Part shown: piece after piece, positions 17,199 to 24,258 of the stretch
How positions within the stretch are numbered: the stretch's first letter is position 1
How the letters are laid out: each line of letters begins with the position of its first letter
NCBI GenBank assembly: GCA_023260435.1
Contig: JALQVG010000095.1
Span: 1 to 33,905, forward strand
Reading direction: 5' to 3'
DNA length: 33,905 nucleotides
Source: Flavobacteriaceae bacterium
GTDB lineage: Bacteria; Bacteroidota; Bacteroidia; Flavobacteriales; Flavobacteriaceae
Notes under the pieces: model-generated
Told to the model about the DNA's origin: nothing
The model's input: only the letters and a program-made list of their open reading frames with translations
The model's database searches: none
Made by a program: the position numbers and the translations under genes

Positions 17199-17228
17199 TT
17201 TGCTAATCCTAAATTTCCTTTATATTTG
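17199..17228 (+). promoter_or_regulatory. Consensus Bacteroidetes promoter of tRNA-Phe
   Basis: TTTG at 17199-17202, an 18-nt spacer and TATATTTG at 17221-17228 match the TTTG/TAnnTTTG promoter exactly. The tRNA begins 17 nt after the -7 box. Confidence 0.85.
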
Positions 17229-17245
17229 CATCCGCTTCGGCGCTC

Positions 17246-17321
17246 GGTACCTTAGCTCAGTTGGTAGAGCAATGGACTGAAAATCCATGTGTCCCTGGTT
17301 CGATTCCTGGAGGTACCACCA
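17246..17321 (+). tRNA. tRNA-Phe (anticodon GAA)
   Basis: A 76-nt cloverleaf can be drawn in full. The acceptor stem is 17246-17252 with 17311-17317. The D stem GCTC/GAGC lies at 17255-17258 and 17267-17270. The anticodon stem ATGGA/TCCAT encloses CTGAAAA, with anticodon GAA at 17279-17281. The variable loop is GTGTC and the T-loop TTCGATT. The discriminator is A and the CCA end is encoded at 17319-17321. The T stem (CCTGG with CCTGG) has a T-T mismatch at its central pair. The gene stands alone with its own promoter and terminator. Confidence 0.96.
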
Positions 17322-17324
17322 CCC

Positions 17325-17367
17325 AAAACCCGTAAACCCTTATACAACAAGGACTTACGGGTTTTTT
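17325..17367 (+). terminator. Hairpin terminator after tRNA-Phe
   Basis: Arms 17325-17335 and 17355-17365 are an 11-bp exact inverted repeat (AAAACCCGTAA with TTACGGGTTTT) and end in a run of six T. The loop is about 19 nt. Confidence 0.8.
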
Positions 17368-17461
17368 CATTTCCCAAGGGTGCTCCTGGGGGTACTCGGC
17401 AGGGTTATAAAGTCATATTTTTTGCCTATCTCACATCTGTATTGAGGGAAAACAAGATGGC

Positions 17462-17839
17462 TCACTGCAATACCTTAAACCTCATCAAAACATCCAAGGG
17501 AAAATAATCTAACGTTTTTAAGTGGGTGGCCTCAAGAATGATGGGAGGTGCCACGCCTGCTTGATAGGCCTCTATCCACCTGGACACACAAAGACACCAC
17601 TTGTCCCCAGCTATTAGGCCTTTGAAGTTTGAGGGTGGGTAATCTTGGGTTAAGTCGTTCCCCTTGCTTTTGGAGAATTGCAAAAATTCATCGGTGACTA
17701 CTGCACAAATAGTATGCGTACCTCTGTCGTTCAGGCCTGTATTACAGCAACCATCCCTGTATGCTCCGGTCATGGGGTCAGTACCGCAAACTGTTAATCG
17801 TTCGCCAAAAACATTGATAGAATCATAAATAACGGACAT
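17462..17839 (-). CDS. DUF2237 family protein
   Basis: A 125-residue cytoplasmic protein of a widespread family without a firmly assigned function. The family hallmarks are all present: the LTVCGTDPMTGAYRDGCCNT stretch (residues 15-34), then DRGTHTICAVVTDEFL, SKGNDL, GDKWCLCVSRWIEA and APPIILEATH. The conserved Cys residues (18, 31, 32 and the CLC pair) and His suggest a metal or redox site, but that is inference. Length is typical of the family. It lies 52 nt downstream of the HDAC-like gene on the same strand and may share its transcript. No signal peptide is visible. Confidence 0.92.
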   Translation of the reverse strand: MSVIYDSINVFGERLTVCGTDPMTGAYRDGCCNTGLNDRGTHTICAVVTDEFLQFSKSKGNDLTQDYPPSNFKGLIAGDKWCLCVSRWIEAYQAGVAPPIILEATHLKTLDYFPLDVLMRFKVLQ

Positions 17840-17864
17840 AAAATAGATTTAAATTAGGTTGAGT

Positions 17865-17880
17865 GCCGATGCGTATCGGC
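17865..17880. repeat. Small inverted repeat between HDAC-like and DUF2237 genes
   Basis: GCCGAT, GCGT loop, ATCGGC: a 6-bp perfect stem in the 52-nt gap. No T run follows in the direction of transcription, so it is not a clear terminator. It could weakly attenuate or bind a regulator, or be chance. Confidence 0.3.
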
Positions 17881-17891
17881 GCTGCATTGGT

Positions 17892-18791
17892 CTAAAAAAG
17901 ATGGGCTGCGACCCGAAATGTATTGCAGTGTGCCTGCAAAATATCATTGATGTCTGGCGAATACCCACCCCCCATCGACACCGCGATCGGGATGTTGTTG
18001 TCGTAGGCTGCTTTGAAAACCAGTTCATCGCGTTTCTTGCATTCCTCGATACTCACTTTAAACTTCCCAAACTTGTCGGTGGACAATATATCGACCCCTG
18101 ATAGGTAAAATATAAAGTCAGGTTGCACCGTATCCAATAAAGGCCCTAATGTTTGATCGAGTATGTGCAGATATTCCTGTCCCGAGATTCCATCGGGAAG
18201 CGGAATATCTAAGTCTGATGTTTCCTTGTGAAACGGGTAATTATTCTTTCCGTGCATGCTAAAAGTAAACACGCGGTTTTCCTGCTCCATCAATTTTGCG
18301 GTGCCATTTCCTTGATGAACATCTAAGTCAACCACCAGTATTTTATGGGCCTTTTTTTGGTGTAGTAAATAATCAGAAGCAACTGCTATGTCGTTTAACA
18401 GACAAAAGCCTTCGCCTCGCTCGGCAAATGCATGGTGTGTTCCTCCAGCAATATTGAGCGCACAGCCATTGTCCAAGGCCCATAACGCACAATCAATGGT
18501 TCCCTGCGTAATGACTAATTCGCGTTCAATCAATTCCGGAGATTGTGGAAATCCAATTTTTCTTTGCTCCGAGGGACTTAGTTGTTGATGGATCAACTTA
18601 TCGAAATACTCCTTTTGATGCGTGCGCAAAATATCTACCTCCGCACACTTTTGGGGGACAAACAAGTTGTCCTGACCTATGGTCCCTTCGTAGCGTAGTT
18701 GTTCAGGAATCAACTCGTACTTTAACATGGGAAAACGATGTCCCGGAGGAAGATGGTGACAATAAATGGGACTGTAGGCAATTTTTAACAT
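17892..18791 (-). CDS. Histone-deacetylase superfamily amidohydrolase
   Basis: A zinc-dependent deacetylase-fold enzyme (arginase/deacetylase superfamily). Bacterial members act on acetylated polyamines, acetoin-related compounds or protein lysines. The GGTHHAF motif gives His119 and His120. VVDLDVHQGNGTA gives zinc ligands Asp157 and His159. LSGVDILSTDKFG gives the third ligand, Asp234. SMGGGY gives the transition-state Tyr277. The 299-residue length and the MLKIAYSPIY start match the short bacterial class near AcuC and class IV-like HDACs. All catalytic residues are present. The DUF2237 gene follows 52 nt later, and the gene diverges from the CIA30 gene. The natural substrate cannot be told. 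Confidence 0.92.
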   Translation of the reverse strand: MLKIAYSPIYCHHLPPGHRFPMLKYELIPEQLRYEGTIGQDNLFVPQKCAEVDILRTHQKEYFDKLIHQQLSPSEQRKIGFPQSPELIERELVITQGTIDCALWALDNGCALNIAGGTHHAFAERGEGFCLLNDIAVASDYLLHQKKAHKILVVDLDVHQGNGTAKLMEQENRVFTFSMHGKNNYPFHKETSDLDIPLPDGISGQEYLHILDQTLGPLLDTVQPDFIFYLSGVDILSTDKFGKFKVSIEECKKRDELVFKAAYDNNIPIAVSMGGGYSPDINDILQAHCNTFRVAAHLF

Positions 18792-18928
18792 GAGTGATCA
18801 GGGACCTATTTGCAAGAATCAGTGCGCCCATAAAATTAGTTTTTATTTAGGTGCTGGCCGATGAATTTCCGGTGCTTGTGAAAAAAGAGTCCGAGTATTC
18901 AATGAACTGATCATTCGAATTTAGGAGT

Positions 18929-18936
18929 TACCTTTA
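18929..18936 (+). promoter_or_regulatory. Possible -7 box TACCTTTA directly before the CIA30 gene
   Basis: TACCTTTA differs from TAnnTTTG at the last base and ends 4 nt before the ATG, so a transcript would be nearly leaderless. No TTTG is found at the usual distance upstream. Confidence 0.35.
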
Positions 18937-18940
18937 GGGT

Positions 18941-19483
18941 ATGAAACTATTCACCACCATCGCTATGGCACTACTAGTTCAATCACAAATGATTTATGAT
19001 TTTACACACACTTCCCCACCGAATGATTGGAACGTCATTGATGATGTGGTCATGGGAGGTAGATCCTATGGCAGATTCAGGATAGATAGCGAGGGTCATG
19101 GGGTGTTTTCTGGAAATGTTTCCTTAGAAAACAACGGAGGTTTTTCCTCCCTGCGCTACCAATTTGAGAAAATAAACACTCATGAAAACAGCCAAATTGT
19201 GATTCGCCTCAAGGGCGATGGCAAACAATATCAATTTAGAGTCAAAAACAACCGCAACACTTATTATTCCTATACAACCACGTTTAAGACAACCGGTGAC
19301 TGGGAAAACGTCACCATTAACTTAAAAGACATGTATCCCTCATTTAGAGGAAGGACCTTGAACATGCCCCACTTTAATGAAAACTCGATAGAGGAGGTGG
19401 TGTTTTTAATCGGAAATAAGAAAAATGAGTCATTTGAATTGGTTCTAGACAGGATCGATATCACTCATTCAATGACGCCATAA
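18941..19483 (+). CDS. CIA30-family (NADH:ubiquinone oxidoreductase intermediate-associated) protein
   Basis: 180 residues. The first 16 (MKLFTTIAMALLVQSQ) look like a short Sec signal. The CIA30 beta-sandwich follows: WNVIDDVVMGGRSYGRF (28-44) is the family hallmark, then FSGNVSLENNGGFSSLR, IRLKGDGKQYQFRVK, and a C-terminal FELVLDRIDI strand typical of this galactose-binding-like fold. Eukaryotic CIA30 assists complex I assembly. Bacterial members are little studied and this one may be exported, so the complex I link should not be transferred. It is monocistronic and convergent with the pterin-dehydratase-like gene, with only 8 nt between stops. Confidence 0.9.
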   Translation: MKLFTTIAMALLVQSQMIYDFTHTSPPNDWNVIDDVVMGGRSYGRFRIDSEGHGVFSGNVSLENNGGFSSLRYQFEKINTHENSQIVIRLKGDGKQYQFRVKNNRNTYYSYTTTFKTTGDWENVTINLKDMYPSFRGRTLNMPHFNENSIEEVVFLIGNKKNESFELVLDRIDITHSMTP

Positions 19484-19491
19484 ATCAGTCA

Positions 19492-19782
19492 TTAACTATT
19501 TAGATAGGCCTCCAATGCCTCAGCATACTTAAAATCCCGAAGGGTGATCCCTGCAGCATCGTAGGTGGTCAGCGAGATGGTTACTTCCAATCCTTTAACC
19601 GTAACATCGGGATGGTGTCTTTGAAGTTCGGCGAGCTGGTCCATTTTGTCCAGCAGACTTTTCACCGCTTTCTCCGAGGTGAGCACTCGATGAATCGTTA
19701 GTTGATCGTCAGCTACCACCCAATCTAATCCTAGGTTATTCTTGTTCAGTCGAGCAATTTCTTCCTGGGAGAGTTTTTCCAT
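19492..19782 (-). CDS. Pterin-4a-carbinolamine dehydratase-like protein, altered active site
   Basis: The 96-residue PCD/DCoH fold normally dehydrates 4a-hydroxytetrahydrobiopterin. Glu52 and the His56-His57-Pro58 motif are present, and the downstream DAAGIT..D pattern aligns with the family. Against the classical motif E-x3-H-H-P-x5-[YWF]-x9-[HW]-D, the aromatic position is Gly64 and the second conserved His is Tyr74 (TTYDAAG in place of TTHDAGG). The loss of that His suggests weak or changed activity. The gene follows the alpha/beta hydrolase gene by 24 nt and is probably cotranscribed with it. It may be a diverged paralogue with a regulatory role. Confidence 0.8.
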   Translation of the reverse strand: MEKLSQEEIARLNKNNLGLDWVVADDQLTIHRVLTSEKAVKSLLDKMDQLAELQRHHPDVTVKGLEVTISLTTYDAAGITLRDFKYAEALEAYLNS

Positions 19783-19806
19783 TTGAGGTTGGCTGATGTT
19801 CGTGTT

Positions 19807-20595
19807 CTAGCTTAGTTGCTGAAGAAAAAGCAGGGTGTTTTGGTTAAATGTTTGTGGATTTTCCACATTGACTACGTGTCCACAGTCAGGAACTACCTGT
19901 AAGATGGCGTTGGTGTGGTCTTTAACCAATTCGCGGATGGGGGGCAGAAATAAGTAGTCTTGTTCCCCCATCAAATAAAGCGTAGGAATACTGGTTTTGG
20001 CCATTTGGTAGAACCTCAACAGTGGATTGAGGTCAGCAGTCAACTTAAACCAGCGCATGAATTCTTTTTGATAGAGCTTTTTGGCTTCTCGTATGAACAG
20101 CAGTCGGGACTCTTTATGGTTTTTATTGGGCATGATGATAAAAGCAAAGAACCGGTAGAGCCAGATATAGGGCACCACAGATTTAAAGGCATTTCCCAAG
20201 TGGATGAGCAATCTGGAACGCACATCCAACTTGACAATGGCCCCACCGAGCACCATAGAGGAGACGCGATTAGGATATCTATCGGCCAGATTACGGATCA
20301 AAATGGTACCCAGGGAAATACCCACAAAATGGGAGGAGGAAATTTTGAGGTGATCCAACACTTCTTTGATATCGTCCGCTATGGCGTTAAAGGTATAACG
20401 AGTTTTAAAGGAGTCCGTCAGGGAAATTTTTGAATTGCCATGGCCGCGGAGGTCAAGAAGCAAGACATTAAACTGTTTTTTAAAATCCCGGATTTGCTTA
20501 AACCAGATGGTGGAACTACCACCCGCACCATGAACAAAAGTAACCCACTGCTGGGTGTTGGCCTCTTGATAGGTAGTATAGTGGAGCATATGCAC
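19807..20595 (-). CDS. Alpha/beta-hydrolase fold enzyme
   Basis: 262 residues of the classic fold with no signal peptide. The oxyanion segment is FVHGAGGSS (20-28). The nucleophile elbow is VGISLGT with Ser94. The acid is Asp213 in LMGEQDYLF and the base is His240 in DCGHVVNVENP. A helical lid spans about 125-195 and includes the basic hydrophobic stretch PYIWLYRFFAFIIMP, which may touch the membrane. ATGs at 20595 and 20589 are both possible starts. Esterase, lipase or C-C hydrolase activity cannot be told apart. The pterin-dehydratase-like gene follows 24 nt downstream; a functional link is not obvious. Confidence 0.85.
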   Translation of the reverse strand: MHMLHYTTYQEANTQQWVTFVHGAGGSSTIWFKQIRDFKKQFNVLLLDLRGHGNSKISLTDSFKTRYTFNAIADDIKEVLDHLKISSSHFVGISLGTILIRNLADRYPNRVSSMVLGGAIVKLDVRSRLLIHLGNAFKSVVPYIWLYRFFAFIIMPNKNHKESRLLFIREAKKLYQKEFMRWFKLTADLNPLLRFYQMAKTSIPTLYLMGEQDYLFLPPIRELVKDHTNAILQVVPDCGHVVNVENPQTFNQNTLLFLQQLS

Positions 20596-20645
20596 TGGTC
20601 TAGATGGCTAATATAATACACTTAACGGTAGGGAAAAATTATTTG

Positions 20646-20653
20646 TACCTTCG
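20646..20653 (+). promoter_or_regulatory. Possible -7 box TACCTTCG before the small membrane gene
   Basis: TACCTTCG has one mismatch to TAnnTTTG and ends 6 nt before the ATG at 20660. No -33 box is seen at the right spacing. Confidence 0.25.
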
Positions 20654-20659
20654 ACAAGC

Positions 20660-20926
20660 ATGGAAAAAGGCGAAAAAATAATGGTCATCGTTTTAGCGGT
20701 TTGGGGCGTTATCGCCCTGATCCATGGGTTAACCATGAGGTTTGCGCGTCTATCCCCAGAGCGAAAACTTAGGGCGCGTAAATCATTTTTCATGATATAC
20801 GCATTGTACTTTATCGCCTACGGAATTTACCTGATTGCCGATCGACAACAAATTGTCCTGGGCGTCTCGTTTGTTGCTATAGGAGCTAGTCAAGGGGTGC
20901 TGCGCTACTACCGACCTGAACTTTAA
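20660..20926 (+). CDS. Small hypothetical membrane protein
   Basis: 88 residues with two clear hydrophobic segments (about 6-25 and 43-60) and a third weaker one (65-80). A basic stretch, RLSPERKLRARK, joins the first two, so that loop should be cytoplasmic. I recognise no family. It has its own promoter candidate and is divergent from the hydrolase gene. It converges with the DsrE-like gene, sharing the bases TTTAA so that the two stop codons overlap by 3 nt. Confidence 0.65.
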   Translation: MEKGEKIMVIVLAVWGVIALIHGLTMRFARLSPERKLRARKSFFMIYALYFIAYGIYLIADRQQIVLGVSFVAIGASQGVLRYYRPEL

Positions 20927-21468
20927 AACTTTAGGGCCGCGTAACCTTTCAACTGGTAGGTGGTCATGGTGGTCAGCATAGAGGTTGCAACTTCTACCTC
21001 GGGGGTGACGAGTTGATAGGGCACTTCGCGTTTGAACAAAGATTGGGAACAGACAAATAGCTTAACTCCATGTCTTTTTAACTCTTGAAAAAGAGGGATG
21101 TGCGGATTATCTACCCCAAATTTTTCCCGGTAGGCCTCATGGTTGAGCACTGCCCAAAGGGCATCCTTGTGTAAAACTGCGACAACCTTCATATTTTGCT
21201 CAGAAACACCTCCCATAGCATGTAGATTCATCAGGCGTGCGATATTGATCAACGACATAAATGGTTCTGATTTGTTTTCATCGCCAGTCGCCACATCGAT
21301 GACTACCTTATACTCCAGGGTAGGGTCTGGCTTTTCTGTAGCGTGGGGCGCGTCAAAAATGCCGCCAAATCCCTGAACTATAGGGAAAATCGGTTCGGGG
21401 TTGATGTTTTGTGCCCATAGGCACGTAGTTGCCAATAGGGTAAGGGTCCAGGCCAATGCTTTTTTCAT
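20923..21468 (-). CDS. Exported DsrE/DsrF-like protein
   Basis: 181 residues with a Sec signal peptide ending at LWAQ (about residue 20), so this DsrE-like fold acts in the periplasm rather than in cytoplasmic sulfur relay. The core has the expected YKVVIDVATGD strand, the LINIARLMNLHAMGG helix, and a KVVAVLHKDALWAVL strand. HGVKLFVCSQSL carries the single conserved Cys where sulfur-relay family members hold their active Cys. It is translated after the TspO-like membrane gene with an ATGA overlap. A periplasmic persulfide or redox role is possible; no substrate can be named. Confidence 0.85.
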   Translation of the reverse strand: MKKALAWTLTLLATTCLWAQNINPEPIFPIVQGFGGIFDAPHATEKPDPTLEYKVVIDVATGDENKSEPFMSLINIARLMNLHAMGGVSEQNMKVVAVLHKDALWAVLNHEAYREKFGVDNPHIPLFQELKRHGVKLFVCSQSLFKREVPYQLVTPEVEVATSMLTTMTTYQLKGYAALKF

Positions 21469-22265
21469 CGAACAGTCGTTTTAGGGGTGAATGAGGAATA
21501 AGTGCTGTAAAACAGGGCAGAGCCCACCAAAACCAAACAGGCTTGTGTGGTTTTTATGACGAGAGGGAATTGAAAATTCCACTGCTCAGGATCCGTGTGT
21601 TTACTCCAAATACCGATCAAGGCCCAGATGACCGCGATACCGTACATGGGGTTCTTGAACTTGATCAGGGTGGCAGAGGCAATCACAGCTCCTACCAACA
21701 ATATCGCAGAAGTCCATTGAGGCTCAGAAATTCCCCACCCAGAGAATTGTAGGGAAACCAAGAGCGCCGTGGCATTGGCGATGGTAGCCACAGTAATCCA
21801 ACCGAAATAAAGACCCGTGGCGCTTTGGCGCAACAGGTGTTGGGTGCGGGGGCCTTGAGGCCCCCGCATCCCCGTTTGAGCCATGCGGATCAACGAATAT
21901 AAAATCAGGAGCATGATCCCCATGGAGAGGCCGATAAACAAGTGGTGCCAAGCGAGGATCCAACCTATATTGGCGACAAAATTGATGATCAACCAGCGGC
22001 TGTGTGCTTGGGTGACTGCGCCTACTTCACCTGCTATTTGATCTGGACGTTGGATCCAAAAAGCGACGATATAGGCCAAAAGCAAGGTGTAAATCAAACC
22101 CCAAATCGAAAAAGTAGCCCCGGTAGGCGTAAATAAATTTGGGAGTCTATCCGAGGCTTCTCCGGTGGTGATACCGCCTAAAGGCAGGGCATTGGCCAGG
22201 TAATTCATCCACAAAACCAAGATCAATGATGCGGAAATCAGCAGGGGTAAACGGAAATTTTTCAT
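21465..22265 (-). CDS. TspO/MBR-like tryptophan-rich membrane protein
   Basis: 266 residues, about eight hydrophobic segments and many Trp. Segments such as LFTPTGATFSIWGLIY, FVANIGWILAW and GLYFGWITVATIANATALL match the TspO-related (tryptophan-rich sensory protein) pattern. Classical TspO has only about 160 residues and five helices, so this is the longer Bacteroidetes type. TspO binds porphyrins and similar ligands; transfer of that role is uncertain. The loop between helices near residues 133-140 is encoded by a 10-bp perfect inverted repeat (21845-21868). Its stop overlaps the start of the exported DsrE-like gene by 4 nt (ATGA), so the two products are probably made in step. Confidence 0.75.
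   Translation of the reverse strand: MKNFRLPLLISASLILVLWMNYLANALPLGGITTGEASDRLPNLFTPTGATFSIWGLIYTLLLAYIVAFWIQRPDQIAGEVGAVTQAHSRWLIINFVANIGWILAWHHLFIGLSMGIMLLILYSLIRMAQTGMRGPQGPRTQHLLRQSATGLYFGWITVATIANATALLVSLQFSGWGISEPQWTSAILLVGAVIASATLIKFKNPMYGIAVIWALIGIWSKHTDPEQWNFQFPLVIKTTQACLVLVGSALFYSTYSSFTPKTTVR
21845..21868. repeat. GC-rich perfect inverted repeat inside the TspO-like gene
   Basis: TGCGGGGGCC and GGCCCCCGCA, ten-base arms with a 4-nt loop, lie wholly in coding sequence. They encode the MRGPQGPR part of a cytoplasmic loop. The stem is much richer in GC than its surroundings. Confidence 0.8.
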
Positions 22266-22308
22266 GGTTTTTGGACCCTCGATGATGCTCAGGTAGGTTA
22301 AATATATT

Positions 22309-22316
22309 TACTTTTA
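22309..22316 (+). promoter_or_regulatory. Possible -7 box TACTTTTA before the cysteine-rich lipoprotein gene
   Basis: TACTTTTA resembles TAnnTTTG with one mismatch. It lies 8 nt before the ATG at 22325 and 23 nt before the preferred ATG at 22340. No matching -33 box is found. Confidence 0.25.
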
Positions 22317-22339
22317 GAGATACAATGTACCCCTATTAT

Positions 22340-22744
22340 ATGAAAACTCACTTTTTCTTTTGGGTCAGTTTATGGGTGATCTTCGGCGGATGTGCCCAGG
22401 AGACCTCTTCTAAGGAGTACCTCGTTGACTGCGGTGATCAGCCACTCGTGGGCCGACTCGCCATCAAAGGGATCTGTATGAATTACGTCATCGAAGTAGT
22501 ATCTGGAGATTTTAATCCTACCCAGGTAGTCGCGCAGTGGCGGGATCCAGGGACTGACCAGGTGTACACCAACGCATTTGCCTTGGGGAGTGTCTGTGAT
22601 TTTCCTGAAAATCTTCAAGAAGGAGATACCTTTTCCTTTGTTTTTACAAACCGAGATATCGGTAACTGTGCGGTCTGTTTAGCGTACAGACCGGTACCTG
22701 AAGTGAGTCAAACCATCGCGGTATGTCCAAATCCAACATTTTAA
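22340..22744 (+). CDS. Cysteine-rich lipoprotein, hypothetical
   Basis: 134 residues. The signal sequence ends in IFGGC, so Cys18 is the likely lipid-modified residue. Six further Cys (31, 46, 86, 110, 113, 129) could make three disulfides in the periplasm or on the surface. I recognise no named family. The ATG at 22340 is preferred over 22325 because it gives a clean MK-type signal peptide. The glycosylasparaginase gene starts 17 nt downstream, so the two probably share a transcript, and both products carry lipoprotein-type signals. Whether they work together is unknown. Confidence 0.7.
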   Translation: MKTHFFFWVSLWVIFGGCAQETSSKEYLVDCGDQPLVGRLAIKGICMNYVIEVVSGDFNPTQVVAQWRDPGTDQVYTNAFALGSVCDFPENLQEGDTFSFVFTNRDIGNCAVCLAYRPVPEVSQTIAVCPNPTF

Positions 22745-22761
22745 CCCAGTAATTTAGTCCT

Positions 22762-23748
22762 ATGTCACGCAGAACCTTCCTCAAACAAGCTGTTGCTGGC
22801 AGCACAGGCATCGCCCTATTGGGCTGTAAATCAGACGGAATCTCCCCCACACCGGCTTCAGGTGGTGCTTTTCCCAGAATTATATCTACCTGGCAGCACG
22901 GGTTAGCGGCCAATGACGCCGCTTGGAAAACCCTGCAATCCGGAGGGTCCGGCTTGGATGCTGTGGAAGCAGGCGTGCGTGTGCCTGAAGCAGATCCAGA
23001 GGTGCGCTCTGTAGGCTACGGCGGTTACCCCGATCGCGAGGGCATAGTGACTTTAGACGCCTGCATTATGGATGCACAAAGCCGATGTGGCTCTGTAGCC
23101 TTTCTCAGGGACATTAAACACCCCATCTCGGTGGCCCGACTGGTGATGGAAAAAACCCCACACATCATGCTCTGTGGTGATGGGGCGTTGGAATTTGCTT
23201 TGGAGCAAGGATTTGAGCGGGAAAATCTGTTGACAGAAGCATCTCGACTGGACTGGGAAAAATGGAAAGAGACTTCAGAATATCGCCCAGTGATCAACAT
23301 AGAAAATCACGACACCATCAGTATGTTGCTGATCGATGGGCAACAAAATCTATACGCGGCCTGTACCACCAGCGGTGCGGCATGGAAAATGCACGGTCGC
23401 ATTGGGGACTCCCCCATCATCGGAGCAGGTTTATTTTTGGACAACGAAGTGGGCGCAGCAGCAGCCACTGGCCTGGGCGAAGCGGTGATACGCACCGCGG
23501 GAAGCGCGATGATTGTCGAGGCTATGCGCCACGGAATGTCCCCTGATGAAGCTTGCCGAATGGTGGTGGAACGAATTTCAAACCTGCATAAAAACGATCC
23601 GGATTGGGAAAATCTTCAGGTCGGATTTATCGCCCTCAACAAGCGTGGAGTATATGGCAGTTATAGCCTCAGACCCGGGTTTGACTTTGCGGTCACGGAC
23701 AAGACCACACCCAGCAAAATGGTCAAAGCCCCCTATGCCCTAGGGTAA
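22762..23748 (+). CDS. Glycosylasparaginase / isoaspartyl peptidase (Ntn hydrolase), Tat-type signal
   Basis: An autoprocessing N-terminal-nucleophile hydrolase. The glycosylasparaginase branch cleaves GlcNAc-Asn links from degraded N-glycoproteins. SRRTFLK at residues 2-8 is a twin-arginine signal and LLGC at 19-22 a lipobox, so it is exported folded and probably lipid-anchored. STWQHGLAAN (42-51) is the branch-specific start of the alpha subunit. Self-cleavage is expected just before Thr185 in NHDTISML, making Thr185 the nucleophile. GGYPDREG and TGLGEAVIRTAGS are further signatures. The length (328) is close to the Flavobacterium enzyme. The gene overlaps the convergent GNAT gene by 9 nt at its 3' end. 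Confidence 0.9.
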   Translation: MSRRTFLKQAVAGSTGIALLGCKSDGISPTPASGGAFPRIISTWQHGLAANDAAWKTLQSGGSGLDAVEAGVRVPEADPEVRSVGYGGYPDREGIVTLDACIMDAQSRCGSVAFLRDIKHPISVARLVMEKTPHIMLCGDGALEFALEQGFERENLLTEASRLDWEKWKETSEYRPVINIENHDTISMLLIDGQQNLYAACTTSGAAWKMHGRIGDSPIIGAGLFLDNEVGAAAATGLGEAVIRTAGSAMIVEAMRHGMSPDEACRMVVERISNLHKNDPDWENLQVGFIALNKRGVYGSYSLRPGFDFAVTDKTTPSKMVKAPYALG

Positions 23749-24258
23749 AAATGGGGACCACTGCGCCCGGGTCAATCCGAAAATTACTCGATCTCCCCGA
23801 ACTCCTATAGGTTGTGCTCCGAGCTTGGCCACCGCTTTTTGGGAGCGAAAATTTTGATCGTACACATAAAAGAGGACCTGTTCCACCTGCTGAAAAGCAT
23901 GGTCCAACTGGGCTTTTTTCACGGCTGAATTAATCCCACTCCCCCACAAAGAAGGATCAAAAAAAGTATATCCAATGGCTATTGAGCGGTTTTGAGGGTT
24001 AAATTCATAAAAACGTGTGCTGCCTAAAATCTCCTGAGTTTTTTGGGAAACCACCACATAAAACCCCCATCCTTGCTCCATTCCTTGATCGAAAAATCGC
24101 TGAAACTCGGCGAGATCTCCCCTATTTTTCTCGCTGTGCTGCGCCCAGATTACCGGATTTTTACCCACAGCGTATAACGACGCAAAATCTGAGGATAACG
24201 CTGGCCTAATCTGCCAATGTTCGGTTTCTAAGAACTGAGAGAAATATGCCTTATCCAT
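23740..24258 (-). CDS. GNAT-family acetyltransferase (RimJ/RimL type)
   Basis: 172 residues from the ATG at 24258. A longer frame reaching 24348 would lie inside the trehalase gene, so the later start is chosen. The core matches the RimJ/RimL group: QIRPALSSDFASLYAV at the start, then ILGSTRFYEF, IGYTFFDPSLWGSGINSAVK (acetyl-CoA loop region) and NFRSQKAVAKLGAQPIGV near the end. The acetyl acceptor is unknown. The start overlaps the trehalase stop by 8 nt, so it is the last gene of the trehalase operon. It overlaps the convergent glycosylasparaginase gene by 9 nt. Confidence 0.88.
   Translation of the reverse strand: MDKAYFSQFLETEHWQIRPALSSDFASLYAVGKNPVIWAQHSEKNRGDLAEFQRFFDQGMEQGWGFYVVVSQKTQEILGSTRFYEFNPQNRSIAIGYTFFDPSLWGSGINSAVKKAQLDHAFQQVEQVLFYVYDQNFRSQKAVAKLGAQPIGVRGDRVIFGLTRAQWSPFLP

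Noticed and set aside
17865-17880. Inverted repeat between the HDAC-like and DUF2237 genes as a terminator
   Set aside because: The stem is only 6 bp and no T run follows on the transcribed strand; listed only as a weak repeat.
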